DNA of 64,000 nt from Streptomyces sp. NBC_00443 (GTDB taxonomy: Bacteria > Actinomycetota > Actinomycetes > Streptomycetales > Streptomycetaceae), in contig NZ_CP107917.1 in NCBI RefSeq assembly GCF_036014175.1, forward strand, positions 3,534,001 through 3,598,000, given 5' to 3'. Position 1 is the stretch's first letter. Each line of letters begins with the position of its first letter. The translations under genes were made by a program, and so were the position numbers. Below the pieces are notes generated by a model that was given only the letters and a program-made list of their open reading frames with translations, was not told where the DNA came from and searched no databases. This document shows, piece after piece, positions 56,679-64,000 of this stretch.

Positions 56679-57473
56679 ATGCCGGACCGCAGCCTGCGAC
56701 TCCTCACGTTCCCGCCGCACCCGGTGCAGGGAGGGGAGCACAGCGGCGTGCTGCTGCGGGAGCGCCCCACCTCACCGCCCGACGCGCCTTCGGGCGGACA
56801 GGACGGCGACGAGCGGGGCCGCGGCCAGGGGCAGGACGACAACCCCTTCGCACCGCCGCCGGAGGGCACCCCGGACCGCCCGTGGCAGCCGCGCCGCCGC
56901 CCGTCGGGTGAGGACGACGGCTCGCAGGACTCCGACGAGGGCAGAGGCCGCTCGCCGTGGGGCAACCAGTGGAGCGACCGCCAGCCGGGCCGCTCCCCCG
57001 ACGGCTTCGGCGACAACTCCCGACGCGGGCAGGACGGCCCCGGCGGTCCCGGCCCCGGCCCCAACCTGCGCTGGGACCCGACCGACCCGGTCCAGCGCCG
57101 CGCTCGCTACGCACTGCTGTCCGGCATGTGGGCCTTCTTCTTCGCCCTCTTCAGCTGGCCGTACGTGGCCCTGCTCCTGGGCGCCCTGGCCCTCTACTGG
57201 GGCATCAGCAGCCTCCGAGCCAAGCCCCGCACCCCCGACCCGAACACCCCGACCCCGCCGCGCCCCACCGGCCGCCCCCAGACCACAGCAGCAGTAAGCG
57301 GTCTGGTCACAGCCTCCCTCGCCATCGCAGTGGTCGCCGCCGGCTTCACGGCGCAGATGGTCTACAGCGACTACTACACCTGCACGAACGACGCCCTGAC
57401 GACCGCGGCGAAGCAGGCGTGCGAGGAGCATTTGCCGGAGGAGCTGCGGGGGATTCTGGGGACGGGGGACTGA
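56679..57473 (+). CDS. DUF4190-like membrane protein with disordered N-terminus
   Basis: 264 residues: about 130 residues rich in Gly/Asp/Arg/Pro/Gln, then two hydrophobic segments in a hairpin ([30 protein letters not shown]), a Pro/Thr linker and a third TM helix ([22 protein letters not shown]), ending in a short outer tail with two Cys. The hairpin plus third helix resembles DUF4190 proteins. The start is uncertain: ATG 56679 has only a weak GGGGAAG 12 bases upstream; GTG 56628 is in frame. Confidence 0.7.
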   Translation: MPDRSLRLLTFPPHPVQGGEHSGVLLRERPTSPPDAPSGGQDGDERGRGQGQDDNPFAPPPEGTPDRPWQPRRRPSGEDDGSQDSDEGRGRSPWGNQWSDRQPGRSPDGFGDNSRRGQDGPGGPGPGPNLRWDPTDPVQRRARYALLSGMWAFFFALFSWPYVALLLGALALYWGISSLRAKPRTPDPNTPTPPRPTGRPQTTAAVSGLVTASLAIAVVAAGFTAQMVYSDYYTCTNDALTTAAKQACEEHLPEELRGILGTGD

Positions 57474-57809
57474 GGGACGCGGATGCCCTCCGCTGACGCC
57501 ACTCCTCGACGCCGGTCCAGGCATCCCAGCCCATCCGGCGTTTGAGGACGAGGCCCGCACCATCCCTGACCCCCACCCACCCACGGGCGCTGCACCCCTG
57601 CACTTCAGCCCGCCCGGCGTTCGAGGCTGACCCCCACCCACCCACGGGGGCTGCCCGCCTGCATTTCAGCCCGTCCGGCGTTTGAGGACGAGGCCGTTCA
57701 GGCCGACAGCGGGGGTCTGAGGGCGGCAGCCCCCAGGGCCGGGGGGCGAAGGGGCAGCGCCCCTTCAAGGACGGGAAGGGCAGGGGCGGCGGGGGCGAGA
57801 TCCGCTCCG
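57474..57809. repeat. Streptomyces intergenic repeat block
   Basis: Three GCCCGTCCGGCGTTTGAGG-type copies (about 57530, 57607 and 57668) alternate with two ACCCCCACCCACCCACGGG segments at roughly 62-bp spacing. A block with GCGGGGGTCTGAGGGCGGCA, GCCCCTTCAAGGACGGGAAG and GGGGCGGCGGGGGCGAGA follows. The block is the reverse complement of that at 20741-20900. It fills the space between two convergent genes and probably forms terminator-like hairpins. Confidence 0.8.
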
Positions 57810-59545
57810 TCACGGCGACGCCCGCTCCTCGGGTGCCTCCGGCGGATCCGACACATCCTTCATCGCCGCCCAACGCGCCTCACGCGAGTCATCGTCGCCC
57901 CACGGCGAGGGCGCCGACCCCGACTCCAGCTCAGGCTCGGGCTCAGGCTCCGCCACCCCCGCGACCGGCACCTCGGCAGGCAAAAAGTCGTCCGGCTCGA
58001 ACGTCGTGTCATGGTCATACGCCCCGTACGGAACCCCCTGCCCCTCACCCCCGTACGCCCCGTCCTCGTCAGCCACCACCCCCCGACCGTCCTGGTCCTG
58101 CACCAACGCCGTGAACGGCCCTTCCTGCACGAAGGCCGACCGCCCCGCCGTCTCCCCCGTCTCCCCCGCCGCCGCCTCCACCCGAGGCCGACCGATCCGA
58201 GCCCCCTCCGTCTCACCAAGCCGCCCCGCCCGCCGCCCCAGGTGGCACCGCCACCCCCGCACCACCACAGCCACCGGAACCGCCACCACCGAGACCCACC
58301 CCAACGCCGCAGCCCCCACCTGCCACCACACCGGCCCGAACTCGGCGAGCGCCCCCCGCCCCAGCGGCCCGCCCGACAGCGCGGCCAGCTCGGCGACGAC
58401 GACCGCGCAGAACACGGCCGCCAGCAAGGCAACCCCGGCGGTCCGCCCGGGCGCCCAGGCCACGGCCGGCGCCTGCCCGCCCCCGGACCGAGCCCGAAGC
58501 CCGTCGCCCCACCCCGCCGCGAACCACCCCACGACCACCCCCGCCACGACCGGCACCACTCCCACCCCCACTGCACCGGCCCCCCGACCCCAGCGTCCGG
58601 CACCGCCGCCAGCAACGGAAGCGGCGGCAGCAACGGCGCCGGCGCCGAGGACAGCGGCCCCACCACATGCCCCGTCCCGAGCACGAACCCCGGCCCGAGG
58701 GCATACGCCGCCGCCCACACCGCCGCGTTCGGCACGAGCGCCACGCACAACAGCAGCACCCCGAACCGCCCCGACCACCCCTCCGTCAGCTGCAGGAACG
58801 ACCCCCGCGCCGCCGCACCGTGCCACACCAGCGACCCACCCACCAGCAACGCTCCACCCGCGACGAGCGCCGCCGCACCGGCCCCGGCCGCCCGGGCCGC
58901 CGCACCGAGACGGGCGGGCGCCTCCGCCTCGGGAACCAGCCGCCGTACCCGCGTCGGCATCACGCCGAGCACACCGTGGGCCGCCTCGGGCCGCCGTTCG
59001 CACGCCATCCACACGCCCACCCCCGCCGCTCCCATCGCGAGGAGGGGCACGCACACCCCGGTCCACCACCACGACGGCCGCAGCTCACCGCCCGCCGCGT
59101 ACACCGCCGCCCCCACCCCGACCCCGAGGTACCCGAGCACGACACCCGCCCACGCCGTACTGCCCGACACCAGCGGCGCCCCGTCACCACCGTCCGCCGC
59201 CGCGTCCCGCGCCGCCCGGTACACCAGCCACACCGGCAGCATCAGCATCAGCAACGGCGTGACGCCCACCGGCGCGGGGAGACCGGAGAGGGTGTCGGTG
59301 CGGACCAGTTCGGCACCGTGCGCCAGCAGCCACAGCACAGCGGCGACCTGCAGCGCGCTCCCCGGTCCCTTGTCCGGATACGGCGAACTGACCCACAGCA
59401 CCATCACCACCACGGCGATCACACCGAGCCCCAGCCCCGCCGCGACCGCGCCGCCCAGAAGGCTCGCGCCGAGTCCAGGCGTGCGGTACCGAAGGCGAGT
59501 GAGCAGGGAGGACAGGGGCGTTCGACGAGCCGTCATCTCGATCAC
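57810..59545 (-). pseudogene. DUF6350/PerM-like multispanning membrane protein, frameshifted
   Basis: The N-terminal part (to about 58590) reads [20 protein letters not shown] with about eight TM helices and [20 protein letters not shown], matching the DUF6350 family annotated in Streptomyces as cell division protein PerM. At [10 protein letters not shown] the frame degenerates to Arg/Gly-rich nonsense, while another frame continues sensibly ([38 protein letters not shown]) to an acidic tail ending [10 protein letters not shown] at 57810. One extra base in the six-C run at 58580-58585 would rejoin them. It could be a sequencing error in a homopolymer or a true mutation. Start GTG 59545 or ATG 59536. 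Confidence 0.8.
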
Positions 59546-59650
59546 GCCCGCAATGCTCCCAACGACACGCGCTTTCCCGTCGTAACAGGCGAACCTCCGA
59601 AGTGTCGCTCAATATACGTTTATGTACTTTTTCGCACGAAGGGGCGTACG

Positions 59651-60871
59651 GTGACGCAGAGCCCCGCATCCCCGCTTCCCTCGCCCGAGGAACGCCGACG
59701 CCTGCGCGAGGCCGCTTCATTGACGCAGGCTCAGGTCGCGGCACGGGTGGGCGTCAGCCGCGAGACAGTACGCGCTTGGGAGAACGGCCGTACGACACCA
59801 CGCGGCCAGAGGAGGGAGGCGTACGCGCACCTGCTCGCCTCTCTTGCGGAGGAGACGGCGGAGGAGACGGCGGAGGAGACGGCGGAGAAGTCGGCACAGC
59901 AGTCGGCACAGGAATCAACGGAAGAGACAGAGGCTCAGAACGCCACGGGAGGGCGCGACATGACGGTAGGTCAGGGTGCCCGCGAACGGGCCGACACAGC
60001 CGTACGGACTGCCGTACCGGCGGCCGACCCCACCGAGGTCGAGGCACCGCCGCCCGAAGCGCGGGCCGAACGCCCCCTCTCGCCCGCCCAGGCCTTCGAC
60101 GCGCTCTACGCCTTCTGCGCCCCGGCCCTGGTACGGCAGACCTACCTGCTCACCGGGCGCCGTGAACTCGCGCGCGAGTCGGTCGAGCGGGCCTTCGAAC
60201 TCGCCTGGCAGCGCTGGCCCGAGGTGGCCTGCGACCCGGACCCGGCGGGCTGGGTGCGGGCGACGGCGTACGATTTCGCCCTCTCCCCCTGGCACCGGTT
60301 CCGCCCGCGCTACCGGCACCCCGAACCCCCACCGTCGAACGCGTCCGACCGCGCCCTGCTGAACGTCCTCCTCGAACTCACCCCGCCCCAGCGCCGCGCG
60401 CTGCTCCTTTACGACGGTGTCGGCCTCGATCTGCCCGAGACGGCGGCGGAGACGGAGGCGACGACACCTGCGACCGCGAACCGTCTCCTCAACGCCCGCG
60501 CCGCGGTCGCCGCCCGCCTCCCGGACCTGTCCGACCCCACCGAACTCCACTACCGCCTGGTCGAACTGGCCTCCACGGAGCGTCTGCGCGCGGCCAAACC
60601 GGCGGTGGTACGCGACGGCAGTGAGCGCCGGGCCCGCTTCTGGACCCGCGCGGCGATCGCCTTCACCGTGGCCCTCATCGGCACGACGGCCCTGACCCTG
60701 CGCACGGCCCCGACCCAGTACGAGCCACCGGTGCCGCCGGGGGAGACAGTGCTCGGCGTGCCGCCGAGGGTGGCGCCGGGTCCGCTGTCGGAGAAGGAGC
60801 AGAAGCTGCGCGCGAAGCTGCGGGCACAGATGCAGCACGGCCCGGAGAGACTCGCACCGCAGCCGGAGTGA
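59651..60871 (+). CDS. XRE-HTH / ECF-sigma-like / transmembrane fusion protein
   Basis: 406 residues. Residues 10-75 are an XRE HTH (SLTQAQVAARVGVSRETVRAWENGRTTP). A Glu/Thr/Ala repeat stretch (EETAEETAEETAEKSAQQSA) follows. About residues 140-240 resemble sigma region 2 (FDALYAFCAPALVRQTYLLT, RESVERAFELAWQRWPEV). About 245-310 resemble region 4 (ALLNVLLELTPPQRRALLLYDGVGLDLPETAAE). One TM helix (FWTRAAIAFTVALIGTTALTL) and a short outer tail end the protein. GTG 59651 has GAAGGGG six bases upstream. The AT-rich TATACGTTTATGTACT upstream may be its promoter or operator. It is probably a membrane-tethered transcription regulator (inference). Confidence 0.75.
   Translation: MTQSPASPLPSPEERRRLREAASLTQAQVAARVGVSRETVRAWENGRTTPRGQRREAYAHLLASLAEETAEETAEETAEKSAQQSAQESTEETEAQNATGGRDMTVGQGARERADTAVRTAVPAADPTEVEAPPPEARAERPLSPAQAFDALYAFCAPALVRQTYLLTGRRELARESVERAFELAWQRWPEVACDPDPAGWVRATAYDFALSPWHRFRPRYRHPEPPPSNASDRALLNVLLELTPPQRRALLLYDGVGLDLPETAAETEATTPATANRLLNARAAVAARLPDLSDPTELHYRLVELASTERLRAAKPAVVRDGSERRARFWTRAAIAFTVALIGTTALTLRTAPTQYEPPVPPGETVLGVPPRVAPGPLSEKEQKLRAKLRAQMQHGPERLAPQPE
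59846..59893 (+). repeat. 12-bp coding repeat GCGGAGGAGACG
   Basis: Three exact copies from 59846 to 59881 and one degenerate copy encode the AEET-type linker of the XRE/sigma-like fusion. Confidence 0.75.
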
Positions 60872-60883
60872 GCTGCGTGGACG

Positions 60884-60922
60884 CCGGTGGGCCCGCCCCC
60901 ACGCAGGGGACGGGCCCACCGG
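60884..60922. terminator. Bidirectional terminator between the fusion gene and sucD
   Basis: CCGGTGGGCCCG (60884-60895) pairs with CGGGCCCACCGG (60911-60922); the 15-base loop has its own CCCC/GGGG stem. It lies between convergent stops at 60871 and 60948. Confidence 0.75.
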
Positions 60923-60947
60923 ATGTTGCGCTTGGCGCCTGTGAAGG

Positions 60948-61832
60948 TCAGCCGCCGAGGATCTCGCGAGCCAGCTTCGCCGTCTCGGTCGGCGTCTTGC
61001 CGACCTTGACGCCGGCGGCCTCCAGGGCCTCCTTCTTCGCCTGGGCGGTGCCGGACGAACCGGAGACGATGGCGCCGGCGTGGCCCATGGTCTTGCCCTC
61101 GGGCGCGGTGAAGCCGGCGACGTAGCCGACGACCGGCTTGGTCACGTTCTTCGCGATGAAGTCCGCGGCCCGCTCCTCGGCGTCGCCACCGATCTCGCCG
61201 ATCATGACGATCAGGTCGGTGTCGGCGTCGGCCTCGAACGCGGCGAGCGCGTCGATGTGCGTGGTGCCGATGATCGGGTCGCCACCGATGCCGACTGCGG
61301 TCGAGAAGCCGATGTCACGCAGCTCATACATCATCTGGTACGTCAGCGTGCCGGACTTCGAGACCAGGCCGATACGGCCCGGCTTGGTGATGTCGCCCGG
61401 GATGATGCCGACGTTCGACTGGCCCGGGGTGATGATGCCGGGGCAGTTCGGGCCGATGATCCGGGTCTTGTTGCCCTTCTTGCCGGCGTACGCCCAGAAC
61501 GACGCCGAGTCGTGCACGGCGATGCCCTCGGTGATGACGACGGCCAGCGCGATCTCGGCGTCGATGGCCTCGACGACGGCGTCCTTGGTGAACTTCTCCG
61601 GCACGAAGATGACGGAGACGTTGGCGCCGGTCTTCTCGATGGCCTCCTTGACGGTGCCGAAGACCGGTACCTCGGTGCCGTCGAAGTCCACGGTCTGACC
61701 CGCCTTGCGCGGGTTCACGCCGCCCACGACCTCGGTGCCGTCACCGAGCATGAGCTTGGTGTGCTTCATGCCCGTGGCGCCGGTCATGCCCTGGACGATG
61801 ACCTTGCTGTCCTTGTTGAGCCAGATAGCCAT
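60948..61832 (-). CDS. sucD: Succinyl-CoA synthetase alpha subunit
   Basis: 294 residues. With SucC it interconverts succinyl-CoA and succinate with NTP formation in the TCA cycle. The CoA-binding Rossmann part shows [50 protein letters not shown] and [15 protein letters not shown] are typical. The phosphorylated active-site His is in [17 protein letters not shown]. It starts 27 bases after sucC. Confidence 0.97.
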   Translation of the reverse strand: MAIWLNKDSKVIVQGMTGATGMKHTKLMLGDGTEVVGGVNPRKAGQTVDFDGTEVPVFGTVKEAIEKTGANVSVIFVPEKFTKDAVVEAIDAEIALAVVITEGIAVHDSASFWAYAGKKGNKTRIIGPNCPGIITPGQSNVGIIPGDITKPGRIGLVSKSGTLTYQMMYELRDIGFSTAVGIGGDPIIGTTHIDALAAFEADADTDLIVMIGEIGGDAEERAADFIAKNVTKPVVGYVAGFTAPEGKTMGHAGAIVSGSSGTAQAKKEALEAAGVKVGKTPTETAKLAREILGG

Positions 61833-61859
61833 GGTGTGTTGTGTCCTCGTCCTGAGTGC

Positions 61860-63041
61860 TTACTTGGCGGCGTGGGCCAGCTCGGCGGCCTTGTCGGCCG
61901 CGCCGTCCATGGTGTCGACGCGCTGGACCAGCGGGTGGTTGGCGTCGGTGAGGATCTGTCGGCCGAGCTCGGCGTTGTTGCCGTCGAGACGGACGACGAG
62001 CGGCTTCGAGACGTTCTCGCCGCGGTCCTCGAGGAGCTGCAGGGCCTGGACGATGCCGTTGGCGACCTCGTCACAGGCGGTGATGCCACCGAAGACGTTG
62101 ACGAAGACGGACTTGACGTCCGGGTCGCCGAGGATGATCTCCAGACCGTTGGCCATGACCTGGGCGGAGGCGCCACCGCCGATGTCCAGGAAGTTGGCCG
62201 GCTTGACGTTGCCGTGGTTCTCACCGGCGTACGCGACGACGTCCAGGGTGCTCATGACGAGACCCGCGCCGTTGCCGATGATGCCGACCTCACCGTCGAG
62301 CTTGACGTAGTTGAGGTTCTTCTCCTTGGCGGCGGCCTCGAGCGGGTTGGCCGCGTCCTTGTCGTGGAGCTCCTCGTACTCGGGGTGGCGGAACTCGGCG
62401 TTCTCGTCGAGCGACACCTTGCCGTCGAGGGCGATGACGTCACCGGAGGCGACCTTCGCGAGCGGGTTGACCTCGACGAGGAGGGCGTCCGACTTGATGA
62501 AGGTGTCCCACAGCGTGATGAGGACGTTCACGACCTTGTCCGCGACCTCGGCCGGGAACTTGGCTGCCTCGACGATCTCGCGGGCCTTGGCCTCGTCCAC
62601 GCCGTCGATGGCGTCGATCGCGATCTTGGCGACGGCCTCCGGGCGGGTGGCCGCCACCTCCTCGATCTCCATGCCGCCCTCGACGGAGGCGATGGAGAGG
62701 AAGGTGCGGTTGGCACGGTCGAGGAGGAAGGAGACGTAGTACTCCTCCAGGATCTCCGGGGCCGTCTCGGCGATCATCACCTTGTGGACCGTGTGGCCCT
62801 TGATGTCCATGCCGAGGATGTCCGTCGCGCGGGCGACGGCCTCGTCCGCGGTGGCGGCGAGCTTCACGCCACCGGCCTTGCCACGGCCGCCGACCTTCAC
62901 CTGGGCCTTGACGACGGACTTGCCACCGAGACGCTCGGTGGCTGCGCGGGCCGCCTCAGGCGTGTCGATGACTTCACCGGCCAGCACCGGTACATCGTGC
63001 TTGGCGAAGAGGTCCCTCGCCTGGTACTCGAACAGGTCCAC
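61860..63041 (-). CDS. sucC: Succinyl-CoA synthetase beta subunit
   Basis: 393 residues: an ATP-grasp N-terminal part ([39 protein letters not shown]) and a C-terminal CoA-ligase domain ([54 protein letters not shown]). [20 protein letters not shown] supplies the metal-binding Asn/Asp. GTG 63041 with GGAAGC upstream. First gene of the sucCD operon. Confidence 0.97.
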   Translation of the reverse strand: MDLFEYQARDLFAKHDVPVLAGEVIDTPEAARAATERLGGKSVVKAQVKVGGRGKAGGVKLAATADEAVARATDILGMDIKGHTVHKVMIAETAPEILEEYYVSFLLDRANRTFLSIASVEGGMEIEEVAATRPEAVAKIAIDAIDGVDEAKAREIVEAAKFPAEVADKVVNVLITLWDTFIKSDALLVEVNPLAKVASGDVIALDGKVSLDENAEFRHPEYEELHDKDAANPLEAAAKEKNLNYVKLDGEVGIIGNGAGLVMSTLDVVAYAGENHGNVKPANFLDIGGGASAQVMANGLEIILGDPDVKSVFVNVFGGITACDEVANGIVQALQLLEDRGENVSKPLVVRLDGNNAELGRQILTDANHPLVQRVDTMDGAADKAAELAHAAK

Positions 63042-63416
63042 GCGCTTCCGTCCCTATCAGTGATCTCGCGGTTCGTTGGATGCGTGGGCGTGCCGCGAAG
63101 GGCAACGTGACGTCCGCTGTCACAAGGGAGGCGCACACGGTGTCCGAGCGCGCGGCATGTCCGTCTCGCAGGTTATCTCTGCTTGAAGGAGGCCCCTAAA
63201 TCGAGGGTCACACCTGAGCGGTGATACCTGTCACATGATGCCGCGATCAGCGGAGATCACTGGCACGGCGTGCCGACCGTGAGGCACGCGGAAGGCGGGA
63301 CGGGAGGACCTCACCGGGTTGGGGTTGACCCGGTGAGGTCCCACGAAACAGCCCGTAGGGGCACGAATGGGCCGCCCCTGTGGGCTCTGGCCGGGTGATC
63401 CCCACCCCAATGGGGA
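63042..63416. other. Intergenic region upstream of sucC
   Basis: 375 bases without a gene: the sucC leader and promoter (about 63042-63240, with a less GC-rich stretch around 63170-63240) followed by two strong hairpins that terminate the gene entering from the right edge. Confidence 0.5.
63306..63341 (-). terminator. Second hairpin downstream of the right-edge gene
   Basis: GGACCTCACCGGGT (63306-63319) and ACCCGGTGAGGTCC (63328-63341) form a perfect 14-bp stem with an eight-base loop. Confidence 0.75.
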
Positions 63417-63424
63417 TCACCCGG
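63391..63424 (-). terminator. Terminator hairpin containing the stop of the right-edge gene
   Basis: CCGGGTGATCCCCA (63391-63404) and TGGGGATCACCCGG (63411-63424) form a perfect 14-bp stem with loop CCCCAA. The stop codon (63417-63419) lies in one arm. Confidence 0.75.
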
Positions 63425-64000
63425 CCCGTCCGCGGGGTTCCGGTCGGCACAGCCGACGGCATTCGGCCGCCCGGCCCGTCTGCCCCGCGGAGTCGGTGGG
63501 GAGCGGTGCGTCAGATGCGGTACGCGCCGCTCTGGGGAGGTCGTGCCGGACCTCGTTCCGCAGGCCGCGCTGGAGATCGCGCTGGAGGTCCTGCGCGTAA
63601 TCCGGCGTGACCGACCGGCCGACCTGCTGCACACCGGCGGCGGCGTTGCCGGCCAGCGGGCCCGCCGAGTCGCGGACCGTGCCGGTCAGGCCCTCGGCGA
63701 AGGGCGCGGCCTGCCCGGCGACGCCGTGCACGAAGGGGTCGACCTCGCCGACGACACCGCCCGCGAAGGGGTCGACTTCGCCGACCACGCCGTACGCCAG
63801 CGTTGTGGCGCTGCCGCCGACGCCCCGCACGACCGGCTGGACGGTGTCCACGACCGTGTCGACGACGGGCCGCACGGCACCGGTGACGCCGTACGCGAAC
63901 GGCGGCACCTCCTCCGTGACGCCCTCGGCGAGGGGCACGGCCTGCCCGGCGACTCCGTGTACGAGCGGGGCGACCTCGCCGACGACACCGCCCGCGAACG
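63417..64000 (-). CDS. C-terminal part of a repetitive Gly/Val-rich protein (cut by window edge)
   Basis: About 194 codons to the window edge with no clear start inside. The sequence is built from repeats: FAGGVVGEVAPLVHGVAGQA near the edge recurs as FAGGVVGEVDPFVHGVAGQA about 77 residues later, with smaller AYGVVGEVDPF and AYGVTGAVRPV units between. A less repetitive tail follows (VTPDYAQDLQRDLQRGLRNEV) and a basic end. The pattern suggests a secreted or surface structural protein, but no signal is visible in this part. Family not recognised. Confidence 0.6.
   Translation of the reverse strand, partial: FAGGVVGEVAPLVHGVAGQAVPLAEGVTEEVPPFAYGVTGAVRPVVDTVVDTVQPVVRGVGGSATTLAYGVVGEVDPFAGGVVGEVDPFVHGVAGQAAPFAEGLTGTVRDSAGPLAGNAAAGVQQVGRSVTPDYAQDLQRDLQRGLRNEVRHDLPRAARTASDAPLPTDSAGQTGRAAECRRLCRPEPRGRAG

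Noticed and set aside
57474..57809. Possible CRISPR-like array
   Set aside because: The repeated segments are long, GC-rich, irregularly spaced dispersed elements without unique spacers, and no cas gene is nearby.

Overview
The window is high-GC actinobacterial chromosome, almost certainly Streptomyces. The grounds are strong G/C bias at third codon positions, frequent GTG starts, GA-rich ribosome binding sites, Streptomyces-type intergenic repeats, and a gene order (SCO4848-type membrane protein, trpS, glyA, mdh, folD, purN-purH, sucC-sucD) that I recall from the SCO48xx core region of S. coelicolor. It reads as conserved chromosome with accessory insertions. I see no insertion sequence, prophage, CRISPR array, tRNA or rRNA.

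Left part (1-10 kb): a membrane-anchored metallophosphoesterase, a small membrane protein, a D-Ala-D-Ala carboxypeptidase and a BrkB/YihY protein lead into a divergent cluster for polyprenyl-phospho-arabinose: UbiA-type phosphoribosyltransferase, PAP2 phosphatase and GtrA on the minus strand, DprE1-DprE2 on the plus strand. A 36-bp minisatellite lies between the UbiA gene and gtrA. A 116-bp tandem repeat follows dprE2.

10-20 kb: a 2'-5' RNA ligase family protein, trpS, an ECF sigma factor with a translationally coupled transmembrane partner, and two signal-peptide/single-TM proteins downstream of a second copy of the same promoter motif. Next are glyA preceded by a ZTP (pfl) riboswitch, an ornithine aminotransferase (rocD), and a lipoprotein/glutathionylspermidine-synthase-like pair resembling E. 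coli ygiBC whose second gene is frameshifted.

20-33 kb: a DMT-family permease whose C-terminus runs into a repeat, a MocR regulator divergent from a CMD-CMD-isocitrate-lyase-like operon, then a five-gene choline/betaine operon (BetB, BetA, ABC ATPase, fused double permease, binding protein).

33-45 kb: a DUF3533-type membrane protein, an SRPBCC protein, an Asp-nucleophile alpha/beta hydrolase, a MarR-GNAT fusion with a palindrome at its start, a three-gene operon of unknown function whose first two proteins share a glycine-rich motif, mdh, two membrane-anchored HTH paralogues, and folD with a DUF3017 gene.

45-54 kb is the most unusual region. Two duplicated FHA-like/kinase modules have nearly identical cytoplasmic parts but different ectodomains: a lytic-transglycosylase-like fold in one, an I36/crystallin-like Cys-rich domain in the other. 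They are interleaved with small secreted proteins and followed by a third kinase with a peptidoglycan-binding ectodomain. I infer an envelope-sensing signalling island.

54-64 kb: purN-purH, a DUF4190-like protein, a repeat block, a frameshifted DUF6350/PerM gene, a protein fusing an XRE HTH, sigma-like regions and a TM segment, sucC-sucD, and the start of a repetitive protein. glyA, folD and purH together link one-carbon metabolism with ZMP/ZTP, which the glyA riboswitch senses. A recurring feature is short minisatellites in leaders and low-complexity coding segments, and hairpin terminators built into the last codons of genes.
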